Shown here: in pieces, positions 9,532 to 20,899 of the stretch | How the letters are laid out: the number at the start of each line of letters is the position of its first letter | How positions within the stretch are numbered: position 1 is the first letter of the stretch | DNA from: Clostridium thailandense | GTDB lineage: Bacteria; Bacillota; Clostridia; Clostridiales; Clostridiaceae | DNA: 64,000 bases | Direction: 5' to 3' | Assembly: GCF_019207025.1 (NCBI RefSeq) | Contig: NZ_JAEEGC010000039.1 | Span: 1 to 64,000 of the forward strand | Position numbers and translations under genes: made by a program | The notes under the pieces: model-generated | Database searches by the model: none | What the model was told of the DNA's origin: nothing | What the model saw: only the letters and a program-made list of their open reading frames with translations

Positions 9532-9759
9532 AGAGGACATTTGACAGAGGACAGAGGACAGTGAAGGTGAGTTTTCTTCCTTACGTCAGAAAACTAATTT
9601 ATTTCTTGTGGATTCGTTTCGCTAAAGCGAAACATCATCGGTTTAATTAAACATAACTTAATTAAACCTTATTTACCGAAAGTGAAATTAAAGGTTTTTC
9701 GTAGTGTAGCGGAGAAAAATTCTCCTTCACTGTCCTATGTCAATTGTCCTCTGTCCTCT
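9532..9759. repeat. MITE-like inverted repeat (family A), copy 1, full length
   Basis: The ends carry short tandem units of GAGGACA in inverted orientation: the left end runs into GGACAGTGAAGG and the right end is its complement, CCTTCACTGTCC. Inside are the hairpins GTTTCGCT/AGCGAAAC (9616-9633) and GGTTTAATTAA/TTAATTAAACC (9640-9667). Parts of the same sequence recur at 10569, 36769 and 56834. It lies between pgk and tpiA, carries no gene, and would fold into a long stem in the mRNA. Confidence 0.8.
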
Positions 9760-9813
9760 GATAAAAGTAAGATTATTAAGAGTTAAAATATAATAGAATA
9801 GAGGTAATGAAAA

Positions 9814-10560
9814 GTGAGAAAAGCAATAATAGCTGGAAACTGGAAAATGAATAACACTATAGAAGATGGATTAAAATTAGTTGAAGAATTAAAATCTTTA
9901 GTAAAGGACGCTGCATGTGACGTTGTTGTGTGTCCACCTTTTGTAGCTCTAGATGCAATATTAAAGGCAACTAAAGGAACAAATATAAAGGTTGGAGCTC
10001 AAAACATGTACTTCGAAGAAAATGGTGCATTTACCGGAGAAGTTGCACCAGCAATGCTTGAAACTATGGGTGTTGAATATGTAATAATTGGACATAGTGA
10101 AAGAAGACAATACTTCAATGAAACTGATGAGACAGTAAATAAGAAAACTAAAAAGGCTTTTGAACATAATTTAACTCCAATAGTTTGCTGTGGAGAAACT
10201 TTAGAAGAAAGAGAAGCAAACGTAACTGAAGAAGTTTTAGGAAGACAAATAAAACTAGACTTAGCAGAACTAACAAATGCACAAGTAGAAAAATTAGTTG
10301 TAGCTTATGAACCAATTTGGGCTATAGGAACTGGTAAAACAGCTACTGATGAACAAGCCAATGAGACAATTGCTTATATAAGAAACGTAATATCTGGAAT
10401 GTATGGAAAAGAAACTGCTGAAAAGACAAGAATTCAATACGGTGGTTCTGTAAAGCCAAATACAATAAAAGCTCAAATGGCTCAAAGCGATATAGATGGT
10501 GCATTAGTTGGAGGAGCTAGTCTAAAAGCACAAGATTTTGCAGCAATAGTAAACTACTAA
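9814..10560 (+). CDS. tpiA: Triosephosphate isomerase
   Basis: Interconverts dihydroxyacetone phosphate and glyceraldehyde 3-phosphate. The 248-residue TIM-barrel protein has the full catalytic set: Lys in GNWKMN (residues 9-14), electrophile His94 in IIGHSERR, and base Glu166 in [12 protein letters not shown]. The start is GTG 9814 with GAGG at 9801-9804. The gene is enclosed by two copies of the family A repeat, upstream (9532-9759) and downstream (10569-10637), an arrangement that could favour excision or inversion by recombination. Confidence 0.97.
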   Translation: MRKAIIAGNWKMNNTIEDGLKLVEELKSLVKDAACDVVVCPPFVALDAILKATKGTNIKVGAQNMYFEENGAFTGEVAPAMLETMGVEYVIIGHSERRQYFNETDETVNKKTKKAFEHNLTPIVCCGETLEEREANVTEEVLGRQIKLDLAELTNAQVEKLVVAYEPIWAIGTGKTATDEQANETIAYIRNVISGMYGKETAEKTRIQYGGSVKPNTIKAQMAQSDIDGALVGGASLKAQDFAAIVNY

Positions 10561-10568
10561 AAAATAAT

Positions 10569-10637
10569 AGGACAGTTGACAGAGGACATAGGACAGTGAA
10601 GGTGAATTGTCCTCTGTCAATTGTCCTCTGTCCTCTA
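10569..10637. repeat. MITE-like inverted repeat (family A), copy 2, internally deleted
   Basis: Only the two termini remain, meeting at the centre: the left GGACAGTGAAGGTGA joins directly to right-end units of TGTCCTCTGTC. The element ends 13 bases before the gpmI ribosome binding site. Confidence 0.75.
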
Positions 10638-10660
10638 ATAAAAAGTTTTGGAGGTTAGTA

Positions 10661-12184
10661 ATGAGTAAGAAACCAGTAGCATTAGTAATACTTGATGGAT
10701 TTGGAATTTCGGACAGAGTAGAAGGAAATGCAGTTAAAGCAGCAAATAAGCCGAATTATGATAGATATTTTAATAATTATCCTCATACGGAATTAGGAGC
10801 TAGTGGACTAAGTGTTGGTCTCCCTGAAGGACAAATGGGAAATTCAGAAGTTGGACACTTAAATATAGGAGCAGGAAGAATAGTTTATCAGCAGTTGACT
10901 AGAATAACAAAGTCAATAGAGGATGGAGAATTTGCTGAAAATGAAGCATTGAATAAAGCAGTAAACAATGCAAAAGAAAATAATTCATCACTTCATTTAT
11001 TAGGACTTTTATCTGATGGTGGAGTTCATTCACACATTGACCATTTAAAAGGACTATTAAAACTTGCAAAGGAAAAAGGTGTACAAAAAGTATATATTCA
11101 TGCTTTCCTTGATGGAAGAGATGTACCTCCAGCTTCAGCTAAAGAATATATAGTAGAAATAGAAAGCTATATGAAGGAAATTGGGGTTGGACAAATAGCA
11201 ACAGTATCAGGAAGATACTATGCTATGGATAGGGATAAAAGATGGGAGAGAGTTCAATTAGCTTATAATGCATTAGTACTCGGAAAAGGTGAAGAAGCAC
11301 CAAGTGCTATAGAAGCTGTTGAGAAATCCTATGCTGATAATAAAACTGATGAATTTGTACTTCCTACTGTTATTACTACAGCAGGAAAAGCTAATATAAA
11401 TAATAAGGACTCTGTAATCTTTTTTAACTTTAGACCTGATAGGGCTAGAGAATTAACAAGAGCGATAAATGATAAAGTCTTTGATGGTTTTTCAAGAGAA
11501 ACTTTAGATTTAACATTTGTAACTATGACAGAATATGATGTAACATTACAAGGTGTAAAGGTAGCTTTCGGACCTGAAAGTTATGCAAATACTCTTGGAG
11601 AATATATAAGTAAAATGGGAAAAAATCAGTTAAGAATAGCTGAAACTGAAAAATATGCTCATGTAACCTTCTTCTTCAATGGAGGAGTAGAGGAACCAAA
11701 TCCGAATGAAGATAGAGCACTTATACCTTCACCAAAGGTTGCAACTTATGATATGCAGCCAGAAATGAGTGCCTATAAGGTTACTGAAGAACTATTAAAT
11801 AGACTTGATGAAGATAAATATGACATGATTATATTAAATTTTGCAAACCCAGATATGGTAGGACATACAGGAGTTTTTGAGGCTGCTAAAAAGGCTGTAG
11901 AAGAGGTTGATGTATGCTTAGGTAAGCTAGTAGATAAAATACTAGAAAAGAATGGATCAGTATTTATAACTGCAGACCATGGTAATGCAGAACAAATGAT
12001 AGATTTTTCTACAGGTAAACCTATGACAGCTCATACAACAGATGCTGTGCCATTCTTATATGTAGCAGCAGATGCTAAGCCTCTAAGAAATGGTGGAATA
12101 TTAGCGGATATAGCTCCAACCATGCTTCAAACTATGGGATTAGAAATTCCGAAGGAAATGACAGGAAAGAGTTTAATAAAGTAA
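10661..12184 (+). CDS. gpmI: 2,3-bisphosphoglycerate-independent phosphoglycerate mutase
   Basis: Manganese-dependent mutase of the alkaline phosphatase superfamily converting 3- to 2-phosphoglycerate. The 507-residue product has the metal/nucleophile motif [10 protein letters not shown] with Ser62 as the phosphorylated residue, the [11 protein letters not shown] substrate loop and the C-terminal [10 protein letters not shown] metal site. The start is ATG 10661 with GGAGG at 10650-10654. A longer reading from TTG 10607 would translate part of the repeat at 10569-10637 and should be rejected. A strong terminator follows at 12247. Confidence 0.97.
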   Translation: MSKKPVALVILDGFGISDRVEGNAVKAANKPNYDRYFNNYPHTELGASGLSVGLPEGQMGNSEVGHLNIGAGRIVYQQLTRITKSIEDGEFAENEALNKAVNNAKENNSSLHLLGLLSDGGVHSHIDHLKGLLKLAKEKGVQKVYIHAFLDGRDVPPASAKEYIVEIESYMKEIGVGQIATVSGRYYAMDRDKRWERVQLAYNALVLGKGEEAPSAIEAVEKSYADNKTDEFVLPTVITTAGKANINNKDSVIFFNFRPDRARELTRAINDKVFDGFSRETLDLTFVTMTEYDVTLQGVKVAFGPESYANTLGEYISKMGKNQLRIAETEKYAHVTFFFNGGVEEPNPNEDRALIPSPKVATYDMQPEMSAYKVTEELLNRLDEDKYDMIILNFANPDMVGHTGVFEAAKKAVEEVDVCLGKLVDKILEKNGSVFITADHGNAEQMIDFSTGKPMTAHTTDAVPFLYVAADAKPLRNGGILADIAPTMLQTMGLEIPKEMTGKSLIK

Positions 12185-12246
12185 ATCACTTTGAATATTT
12201 ATTAAGAACTGTTTTAAAATTAATTTTTAAAACATAAAGAAAACTG

Positions 12247-12291
12247 AACCTTAGTACTGAAATTCATATTAATTTAAGTACTAAGGTTTTT
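12247..12291 (+). terminator. Rho-independent terminator after gpmI
   Basis: AACCTTAGTACT pairs perfectly with AGTACTAAGGTT and is followed by TTTT. The remaining gap to eno at 12550 is AT-rich and must hold the eno promoter, which I could not place with confidence. Confidence 0.85.
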
Positions 12292-12546
12292 AGTTTATTA
12301 TAGTATTTTAAGGCGTATTTTTATTGTAATTTTAAGGATAATATGGTATATTTACATTAAAGATAATAAATATTAATTGATAAGCAATATCGTATTTGTT
12401 TTTATAGATATCCGCTCTAAGTATAATTATATGAGGCTTAAATTTCTATAGAGTTTTTATAATAAACAAGCTATATGGTTATATTAATAAGGTAGGAGTT
12501 AAAAAAGTGTCTTTAATAAAAATGAAAAGATTAGGGAGGTTTTTAA

Positions 12547-13851
<1,305 letters not shown>

Positions 13852-13859
13852 TAGATATA

Positions 13860-13917
13860 AAAGAGCAAATTAGGTAAGCATATTTTCTAAAAATGAAGTT
13901 ATCTAATTTGTTCTTTT
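13860..13917 (+). terminator. Rho-independent terminator after eno
   Basis: AGAGCAAATTAGGTAA pairs with TTATCTAATTTGTTCT with two imperfect positions; TTTT follows. Confidence 0.75.
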
Positions 13918-14062
13918 ATGCTTAAATTGTTTAGCTTTAGTGAAGGTTAAATTAGCAAGGGTATATTTTAAATTTTCTATTAATATGGTATTCTAAATCA
14001 TTGTAATATTTGTGACTATATGTTAAAATGTAAGATGTTATAATGCCAGGAGGTGGAGAAGA

Positions 14063-14296
14063 GTGCGTGTTGCTTTAACTATTGCTCAAAGTGTAATAGC
14101 AATAATATTAATAGTAGTTGTGTTATTACAACCAAGTAAAACCAACGGATTAAGCGGATTAGTAAGTGGTGGAACTACAGAGTCATTTTACTCTAAGAAT
14201 AAATCAAGAACATCTGAAGCTATGTTATCAAAAATTACAATTGTATGTGCAGTTATATTTGCGGTGTTGTGTATATTGCAAAACATAGTAAAGTAA
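14063..14296 (+). CDS. secG: Preprotein translocase subunit SecG
   Basis: Small membrane subunit of the SecYEG channel. The 77-residue product has two hydrophobic helices (about residues 3-21 and 54-74) joined by a polar loop containing GLSGLVSGGTTESFYSKNK, the conserved pattern of the family. The start is GTG 14063 with a strong AGGAGGTGG at 14049-14057. secG between eno and rnr, with smpB and ssrA next, is a recurrent order in Firmicutes. Confidence 0.92.
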   Translation: MRVALTIAQSVIAIILIVVVLLQPSKTNGLSGLVSGGTTESFYSKNKSRTSEAMLSKITIVCAVIFAVLCILQNIVK

Positions 14297-14314
14297 AATT
14301 TTAGATTTACATAC

Positions 14315-14350
14315 ATAGAGCAGCTTTCTAAGGCTGCTCTATTTGTTTTG
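14315..14350 (+). terminator. Rho-independent terminator after secG
   Basis: ATAGAGCAGC (14315-14324) pairs with GCTGCTCTAT (14333-14342); TTGTTTT follows. Confidence 0.8.
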
Positions 14351-14544
14351 TATAAATAAGTTGACCTATGGATAAATTTACTATAATATAAGAATAAAAA
14401 TCATATAAATCAATGCTAATATATTTTGTAGTCTAATGAAAAATAATATGCAATATTGAATATTTTTGTTAGATTATTATAAAGATAATAATAATTAGTT
14501 TTATAATAAATAAAAGTTCATTTTAAAGATACGAGGTGATAAAC

Positions 14545-16785
14545 ATGAATATAAGAGAAGTGCTTTTGAGCTTTATGAGAGAGCAAGCATACAAACCTAT
14601 GGATATAATCGAATTAGAAAAGGTTTTTGACATAAAAAAATCGGAAAGAAAAGAATTTGAAAATATACTAAAAGGTATGGAGAAAGATGGTCAAATAGTA
14701 AAAACCAGCACTGAACATTATGGAGTACCAGATAGAATGGGATTAGTAGTTGGAAGACTTCAAGGTCATCAAAAAGGTTTTGGCTTTGTAATACCAGAAG
14801 AAGAACGCCCAGATGTATTTGTACCATCATCATATATAAATGGTGCAATGCATGGAGATAAGGTAGTTGTAAAAGTAACGAGAGAAGAGAACAAAGGCAA
14901 AAAGTGTGAAGGTGAAATAATAAGAATTCTTGAAAGAGGCAATAAAACTATAATAGGTATATTTGAGGATAGCAAAAACTTCGGCTTTGTAGTACCAGAA
15001 GAAAAGAGAATATATCAAGACATTTTTATATCCAAAGAGTTCAGAAGTGGAGCAAAAACAGGAGATGTAGTAATAGCGGAAATAACCACATGGCCGGATA
15101 AAAGAAGAAATCCCGAAGGTAAGATTAAAGAGATATTGGGCAGAAAAGGCGACAAGGGTATTGATATACTAACTATAATTAAAAAGTATGGATTGCCAGA
15201 GGAGTTTCCTTTAAAAGTAGAATCCTATGCAGCAGGAATACCAGATGAAATACCAGAAGAAGAATATAAAAGAAGAAAAGATTTAAGAAATTTAAAAATT
15301 GTTACTATAGATGGTGAGGATGCAAAAGATTTAGATGATGCTGTATCCATAGAAAAACTCCAAAACGGTAATTATTATCTTGGAGTTCATATAGCGGATG
15401 TATCTAATTACGTAAGGGAAAAAAATGCTTTAGATAAAGAGGCTTTGAAGAGAGGAACTTCGGTGTATTTGATAGATAGAGTTATTCCTATGCTTCCTAA
15501 AAAGCTTTCAAATGGCATATGCAGTCTTAATCCAAAAGTTGATAGACTCACGTTAAGCTGTTTTATGGAAATTGATAAAACAGGTAAGGTTGTAGATCAT
15601 GAGATTATGGAAAGTATTATAAAAACTTCTGAGAGAATGACTTATACAGATGTAACAAAAATACTTAGAGATGAAGATCAAGAGGTTATGAAAAAATACG
15701 ATTATTTAATAGATACTTTTAAGCTTATGGAAGAACTGTGTGAAGTTCTTAATAAAAAGAGACTAAGTCGAGGGGCCATAGATTTTGACTTTGAAGAGTG
15801 CAAAATAATTCTTGATGAACTGGGAAAACCAATAGATATAAAACCTTATGAAAGAGCTATAGCAAATAGAATAATTGAAGAATTTATGCTTGTTTGTAAT
15901 GAAACTATAGCCGAGCATATGTTTTGGGTTAATGTTCCTTTTGTATATAGAATTCATGAAGATCCAGATGAAGAGAAACTTACTCACTTTAGTGAATTTA
16001 TTCATAATTTAGGCTATGCAGTAAGATTTGGTCAAGAAGTTCATCCTAAAGCACTTCAAGATATTATAGAAAAGGTAAAAGGCAAAAAAGAAGAAACAGT
16101 AGTAAGTACATTATTACTTCGTTCTATGAAGCAGGCAAGATATTCACCAGATTGTGTTGGGCACTTTGGTCTTGCAGCTAAATACTATTGTCATTTTACA
16201 TCGCCTATAAGAAGATATCCAGATCTTATAATACATAGAATAATAAAAGAATTCATTAATGGAAAAATAGATGAAAAAAGATCCAAAAGATTAATTGCAG
16301 AGGTAGAATATGCATCAAAACAGTCTTCAGAGACAGAAAGAACGGCTCAAGATGCAGAAAGAGAAGTAGATGATTTAAAGAAAGCTGAATATATGAGTGA
16401 AAAAATAGGTCAAGAATTTGAAGGTATAATATCTTCTGTAACAAACTTTGGAATGTTTGTTGAACTCCCTAATACTATTGAAGGGCTTGTGCACCTTAGC
16501 ACCATGGATGATGATTACTATGTATATAATGAAAGACATTTGAGCCTAATTGGAGAGAGAACTAAAAACATTTATAAACTTGGAGATGAAGTTAAAATTA
16601 GAGTAGCTAGGGTAGATATGTCTGCACATGAAATATACTTCGATTTGGTAAAAGAAGATGATACTCTAAAACAAGCAGACATGGAATCTATAGAAACAAA
16701 TGAGCAAGGGTTAAGTGATCCGGAAAACAATGATGAAAAATCAGCGGTAGTACTTTCAGAAGAATTTCAAAGAAAGTTAAGATAA
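14545..16785 (+). CDS. rnr: Ribonuclease R
   Basis: Processive 3'-5' exoribonuclease of the RNB family that degrades structured RNA and, with SmpB-tmRNA, clears defective messages. The 746-residue product has an N-terminal winged helix, two cold-shock-like domains (about residues 70-210, GFGFVIPEEERPDVFV and NFGFVVPEEKR), the RNB catalytic domain (about 240-570, with TIDGEDAKDLDDAV carrying the metal-binding aspartates) and a C-terminal S1 domain (GIISSVTNFGMFVEL). The C-terminal tail is acidic rather than lysine-rich. The start is ATG 14545 with CGAGGTGA at 14532-14539. Its place before smpB and ssrA fits a trans-translation module. Confidence 0.95.
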   Translation: MNIREVLLSFMREQAYKPMDIIELEKVFDIKKSERKEFENILKGMEKDGQIVKTSTEHYGVPDRMGLVVGRLQGHQKGFGFVIPEEERPDVFVPSSYINGAMHGDKVVVKVTREENKGKKCEGEIIRILERGNKTIIGIFEDSKNFGFVVPEEKRIYQDIFISKEFRSGAKTGDVVIAEITTWPDKRRNPEGKIKEILGRKGDKGIDILTIIKKYGLPEEFPLKVESYAAGIPDEIPEEEYKRRKDLRNLKIVTIDGEDAKDLDDAVSIEKLQNGNYYLGVHIADVSNYVREKNALDKEALKRGTSVYLIDRVIPMLPKKLSNGICSLNPKVDRLTLSCFMEIDKTGKVVDHEIMESIIKTSERMTYTDVTKILRDEDQEVMKKYDYLIDTFKLMEELCEVLNKKRLSRGAIDFDFEECKIILDELGKPIDIKPYERAIANRIIEEFMLVCNETIAEHMFWVNVPFVYRIHEDPDEEKLTHFSEFIHNLGYAVRFGQEVHPKALQDIIEKVKGKKEETVVSTLLLRSMKQARYSPDCVGHFGLAAKYYCHFTSPIRRYPDLIIHRIIKEFINGKIDEKRSKRLIAEVEYASKQSSETERTAQDAEREVDDLKKAEYMSEKIGQEFEGIISSVTNFGMFVELPNTIEGLVHLSTMDDDYYVYNERHLSLIGERTKNIYKLGDEVKIRVARVDMSAHEIYFDLVKEDDTLKQADMESIETNEQGLSDPENNDEKSAVVLSEEFQRKLR

Positions 16786-16810
16786 CAGAACTCCCGGAAT
16801 AGAATAAGTT

Positions 16811-16850
16811 AAACCGCTTGATATTGTAGAATTATATCAGGCGGTTTCTC
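16811..16850. terminator. Bidirectional terminator between rnr and the convergent response regulator
   Basis: AAACCGCTTGATAT pairs with ATATCAGGCGGTTT with only G-T and C-A type flaws. It lies between two converging genes. Confidence 0.7.
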
Positions 16851-16857
16851 TATATAG

Positions 16858-17646
16858 TTATAAAGATTTATATTGATCTTTGATTTTTTTAATGAGTGAA
16901 TAGGTTCTTATGTTAGATTTAAGTTTAGCTATAAATATATCCTCTTGAATGGGTTTTCTGATGTAATCATTTGCACCTGCATTAAGCATACTAGCTAAGG
17001 TCTTATTATTAGTCAGGGAAGAGACTACTATAATAGAAGAATCAATGTTATCCCTTCTTAATCTTAGTATGATGTTCTTGCCAAATTCTCCTTCTAATAC
17101 AATATCTACAAGGTATAAATCATATTTTTTTCCGCTCTCGATTAAGGCATTCCCAGAAGAATAGAAATCTATATTAAATATTTTATATTCAGCTAAAGTA
17201 TCTTTAATTAAAGTCCGATCAAAATTATTATCATCTATTACAGCTATTTTAGCTTCCTGTAAGCATCTCATGAGTTCGTCGTCTGCAAGTATATATTGGA
17301 TATGTTTTATTAATTCATCCACTAGACAATCCTTGGTTATATAATCTGAAACACCTAAATTCAAAACTCTTTTTTTGCTTTCTCCTATGTCATTGCCAGT
17401 TACAACAAATACAGGCACATGTTTTTTGGAACTGGCATTAATAGTTCTCATAAAGTTTTCGATAGTATCATCAGTTATTAATAAAGAGGTTATTATGAGA
17501 TCTATTTGTTGATTATCATTAGATAATATATTGTATACCTCTGAAGCAGTATCGACAGAAACACAGTTAAATCCGTTTTCTAAAAGCGTATGTTTTACCA
17601 TTTTCTTGATAAATTCACTCTGTTCTAAATGTACTATGTTATACAT
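16858..17646 (-). CDS. Two-receiver response regulator without output domain
   Basis: The 262-residue protein is two CheY-like receiver domains in tandem (about 1-118 and 132-255). The second is canonical, with acidic pair DD in AVIDDNNFD, phospho-acceptor Asp in LYLVDIVLEG and Lys in YIRKPI. The first is degenerate: the acceptor position in LIITSLLITDD is Ser and the acidic pocket is reduced to a single Glu, though its Lys (YITKD) remains. No DNA-binding, kinase or GGDEF domain follows. The start is ATG 17646 with a GGGGGA site upstream. It converges on rnr and diverges from smpB. No kinase gene is adjacent, so its partner is unknown. Confidence 0.85.
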   Translation of the reverse strand: MYNIVHLEQSEFIKKMVKHTLLENGFNCVSVDTASEVYNILSNDNQQIDLIITSLLITDDTIENFMRTINASSKKHVPVFVVTGNDIGESKKRVLNLGVSDYITKDCLVDELIKHIQYILADDELMRCLQEAKIAVIDDNNFDRTLIKDTLAEYKIFNIDFYSSGNALIESGKKYDLYLVDIVLEGEFGKNIILRLRRDNIDSSIIVVSSLTNNKTLASMLNAGANDYIRKPIQEDIFIAKLKSNIRTYSLIKKIKDQYKSL

Positions 17647-17834
17647 ATAAGTCCCCCAATTCTTAATTATATTTGTTGATAAAAATTATATCACAGTCTC
17701 ACTAAAATATGGTAAAATTATATTAGATAAATGTAAAATAGACTTAAATAATTTTAAAACAATAGTAACTTGACACAAACTTACTATTATAATATAATTT
17801 AGTACTACAAACAAAATCTGAAGAAGGTGTTTTT

Positions 17835-18308
17835 ATGGCTAAAAATACATCACCTAACAAGACCTTAGCCGAAAATAGAAAGGCAAGGCATGATTATTTT
17901 ATTGAAGAGAGTATGGAAGCGGGAATAGAACTTGTTGGAACAGAAGTTAAATCTATAAGAGCAGGAAAAGCAAATTTAAAAGATAGTTACGCTGAAATAA
18001 GAAATGGAGAGATTTTTGTGTGCAATATGCACATAAGTCCTTATGAAAAGGGTAATATATTTAACAGGGATCCCCTAAGGGCTAGAAGATTGCTCCTCCA
18101 TAAAAAAGAGATTTCTAGACTTTTAGGCTATACCACACAACAAGGATATACATTAATTCCACTGTCTCTGTATCTTAAGAGTGGAAGAATAAAAGTAAAC
18201 TTAGCAGTAGCTAAGGGAAAAAAGAACTATGATAAAAGAGATGCTATGTTGGAAAAGGCTGCTAAGAGAGATATAGATAGACAGATGAAAGAAAAATCAA
18301 AATACTAG
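17835..18308 (+). CDS. smpB: SsrA-binding protein SmpB
   Basis: Binds tmRNA and brings it to stalled ribosomes. The 157-residue product shows [12 protein letters not shown] at the N-terminus, [18 protein letters not shown] in the OB-fold core, and a basic tail [14 protein letters not shown] that in this family occupies the empty mRNA channel. The start is ATG 17835 with GAAGGTG at 17822-17828. ssrA itself follows 255 bases downstream. Confidence 0.97.
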   Translation: MAKNTSPNKTLAENRKARHDYFIEESMEAGIELVGTEVKSIRAGKANLKDSYAEIRNGEIFVCNMHISPYEKGNIFNRDPLRARRLLLHKKEISRLLGYTTQQGYTLIPLSLYLKSGRIKVNLAVAKGKKNYDKRDAMLEKAAKRDIDRQMKEKSKY

Positions 18309-18563
18309 AACTATCTAAAAGTATTAATTTATCGGATTTAGGTGTATAATTAATATTGGAATGAGATGTTTCTAAAGTTTACAATTAGGTTTTAATTATC
18401 TAATATTTACTATTGATTAATAATTAAATTTGATGTAATATAGTATTCATCAGATAATGATACTGACGATAGACCTTGAAAATTTAATATTAGTTTGCGT
18501 AGCAACATACAATGTTGCCCTTGGTATCAGAAAGTTAATTTTACCTGATACTTAATTAAACAA

Positions 18564-18917
18564 GGGGGCGTACTTGGTTTCGACGGGGGTGTGTTGTATT
18601 TAGGAAGCGAGTCGAGGGAACCTGTGGGCCCGCGTTAAAAAACTATGGGAATAAAGATAAACGCAAACGATAATTTTGCATTAGCAGCTTAGTCTGCTAC
18701 GTTCTACCTTTGAGTACCGCGGCTTAGGATAGGGCGTCGACAGCGGTGAACCGAGCTCTACAAAGCTTTGAGTAGAGAACGGAAATTATGAAGCTACTAA
18801 CCCCAAAAGCCAGTCTGTTGGCGTTTGGGTGAGGGAATGTTAAAGTACAGACTGCACTCGGAGATGCCTAGGTATTACTGCTTTCGGACAGGGGTTCGAC
18901 ACCCCTCGCCTCCACCA
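18564..18917 (+). ncRNA. ssrA: tmRNA (SsrA)
   Basis: Transfer-messenger RNA for trans-translation, 354 bases. The acceptor stem pairs GGGGGCG (18564-18570) with CGCCTCC (18907-18913) and the CCA end is encoded (18915-18917 after A18914). The T-arm region reads GGACAGGGGTTCGACACCCC. The resume codon GCA at 18663 opens a tag frame of ANDNFALAA ending in TAG at 18690-18692. The 5' flank has a hairpin (GCAACAT/ATGTTGC) and the inverted pair GGTATCAG/CTGATAC close to the mature end. The 3' end is duplicated downstream (see the direct repeats), as expected for an integration target. Confidence 0.97.
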
Positions 18918-18994
18918 TACATATTGATGACCGCCTGTAAGTGGCTTAAATAGCTGCTTGCAGGCGGTTGTGTTTTTTGCTGGGTGAGGATAAC
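18908..18994 (+). repeat. Direct repeat at the 3' end of ssrA, proximal copy (possible att site)
   Basis: From GCCTCCACCATACATATTGA through the terminator and into GAGGATA, this stretch recurs at 20900-20986 with about eight differences in 87 bases. It covers the last 10 bases of tmRNA, including the CCA end, and the hairpin CCGCCTGTAAG/CTTGCAGGCGG (18931-18967) followed by T6, the ssrA terminator. 3' ends of ssrA are classic attachment sites for integrating elements. Confidence 0.75.
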
Positions 18995-19127
18995 CTCTAC
19001 CAAATGAATAATACAACTAAGATTTGCACGAAAATCTTCATTAATAAAGTATAATTAATATATAATCAGCTATACTAAAGATTAGTTTGTGTAGGAAAAA
19101 ATATGATTTTAAGAGAATAAAATATAG

Positions 19128-19280
19128 ATGTTCGTATTTATTACAGATGCAATAGGATGCATGAGCTGGTGGGCTTATTTTAAAGATGATAATGAAGAGA
19201 AAAAAAGTAATAAGTTAAGTAATTTTAATTACGAAGAGGCTATGGAGTTTTTAGAAAATTTCAATAAGGAAGAAAAATAA
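19128..19280 (+). CDS. Small hypothetical protein or gene remnant
   Basis: A 50-codon reading frame from ATG 19128 to TAA 19278-19280, with a second ATG at 19161 starting MSWWAYFKDDNEEKK. It ends 27 bases before the AAA-ATPase gene. I do not recognise it. No convincing ribosome binding site precedes either ATG, so it may be the tail of a decayed gene inside the island. Confidence 0.3.
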   Translation: MFVFITDAIGCMSWWAYFKDDNEEKKSNKLSNFNYEEAMEFLENFNKEEK

Positions 19281-19307
19281 GAGAAGTCTTATTAAAGGAG
19301 AAGTAGT

Positions 19308-20867
19308 ATGGCTATATACTTGAATACAAATAGACCATTAGAAAATTTCATAGAACTTTACAATGAAAAATATTATGTAGATAAATCAGAAATAATATCT
19401 TTAATAAATGAAAAGATATTTAGTAAGAGTAAATATATATGTATAACAAGACCAAGAAGATTTGGAAAAACAAGTGTTATTAACATGCTGGGAGCTTACT
19501 ATAGCAAAAGTGTTGATAGTAAGGACATTTTTGATAATCTAAAAATAAGTAATAGTAGAAGTTATTTAAAAAATTTAAATAAATACAATGTAATAAGCAT
19601 ATCTTTTAATAAGCTGTCGGATAGAGGAAATACCTACATTGACTATATAGAAATGATAAAAACTTCAATCATAAACGATATTGTAGAACAATATCCGAAA
19701 GTTAATCCAGAAAAGTATTTTACAATAAGTGATATGTTAGATGCAACAAATGATAAATTCATATTTATTATTGATGAATGGGATTATATATTTAATAATA
19801 ATTTATTTAAAGAAAACCAAAACGATTTTTTAGAGTTTTTAAGAAATCTATTAAAGGATAAAGTATATGTTGCATTAGCTTATATGACAGGAGTACTGCC
19901 AATAAAGAAGCATTCAAGTACATCAGCTTTAAATATGTTTGATGAGTATACTATGTTAAATGATATGCTTTATGGAAGATACTTTGGCTTTATAGAGGAA
20001 GAAGTAAAAGAATTATGTGACAAGCAAAGAAAGATTTCTTTTGACGAAATAAATATTTGGTATAATGGATACATAAATGAAGATGGTGATAAAATATATA
20101 ATCCACGTTCAGTAGTTAAAGCTCTTCAAAATGGAAAATGTATAAGTTATTGGACTAATACTGGAGCTATGGATGAAGTCAAAGAATATCTTAAATATAA
20201 TACTATGGATGTACGTGAAGATGTAATTGAAATGGTATCAGGTTATAATATAGATATTATAATAAATGAAGAATTTAGAGCCGGACAAGAGCAGCCAAAA
20301 ACTAAAATAGAAATATATTCAGCTATGATAATTTTAGGTTTTTTATCATATTATGATGGATATTTAAAAATACCTAATAAAGAGCTAATGAGGGAATTTG
20401 AGAAAGCTCTTCAAGATGAATCTTTTGGTTATGTATCTGATATTATAAAAAATTCTAGAAATATGTTGAAGGCAACAGTGTTGCAGGATACTGAGTCAGT
20501 AGCACAAGTTTTACATGAAATTCATAATTCAGAAATACCGATATTGCAGTATAATGATGAGAATAGCCTGTCATGTGTAGTAACTTTAGCATATTTGAGT
20601 GCAAGGGATACTTATAGAATTGAAAGGGAAGAAAAGACTGGTAATGGATTTGCTGATTTTATTTTTCATCCTACGAGAAAGACAGATGTTCCATTTGTTC
20701 TTGAGCTTAAGAAAGATGAAACTGTAGATATAGCAGTTAAGCAAATGAAAGAAAAGGAGTATTTTCAAAAATTCATTAAAGAGTATGGAAATGCACTATT
20801 AGTTGCAATATGTTACGACTCAAAAACGAAAAATCATAGCTGTAAAATAGAAAAAATTTATTTATAG
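19308..20867 (+). CDS. AAA-ATPase-like protein with C-terminal PD-(D/E)XK nuclease domain
   Basis: The 519-residue product matches the common gut- and soil-anaerobe family of an AAA-ATPase-like domain fused to a PD-(D/E)XK-type nuclease domain. Visible features are a Walker A of the form RPRRFGKTS (about residues 47-55), a Walker B FIFIIDEWD (about 152-160), and near the C-terminus the nuclease core GFADFIFHP...VLELKKD with the catalytic D and ExK. The start is ATG 19308 with AAGGAG upstream. It is the only full gene between the two ssrA 3'-end repeats. The biological role of the family is unsettled; defence or mobility is only a guess. No integrase is present. Confidence 0.8.
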   Translation: MAIYLNTNRPLENFIELYNEKYYVDKSEIISLINEKIFSKSKYICITRPRRFGKTSVINMLGAYYSKSVDSKDIFDNLKISNSRSYLKNLNKYNVISISFNKLSDRGNTYIDYIEMIKTSIINDIVEQYPKVNPEKYFTISDMLDATNDKFIFIIDEWDYIFNNNLFKENQNDFLEFLRNLLKDKVYVALAYMTGVLPIKKHSSTSALNMFDEYTMLNDMLYGRYFGFIEEEVKELCDKQRKISFDEINIWYNGYINEDGDKIYNPRSVVKALQNGKCISYWTNTGAMDEVKEYLKYNTMDVREDVIEMVSGYNIDIIINEEFRAGQEQPKTKIEIYSAMIILGFLSYYDGYLKIPNKELMREFEKALQDESFGYVSDIIKNSRNMLKATVLQDTESVAQVLHEIHNSEIPILQYNDENSLSCVVTLAYLSARDTYRIEREEKTGNGFADFIFHPTRKTDVPFVLELKKDETVDIAVKQMKEKEYFQKFIKEYGNALLVAICYDSKTKNHSCKIEKIYL

Positions 20868-20899
20868 ATAGTATAGTGGATTTCAGAGGTTAAGCCTCG

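Noticed and set aside
14039-14044. TATAAT as the secG promoter
   Set aside because: It lies only four bases before the ribosome binding site, so a transcript starting there would lack it.
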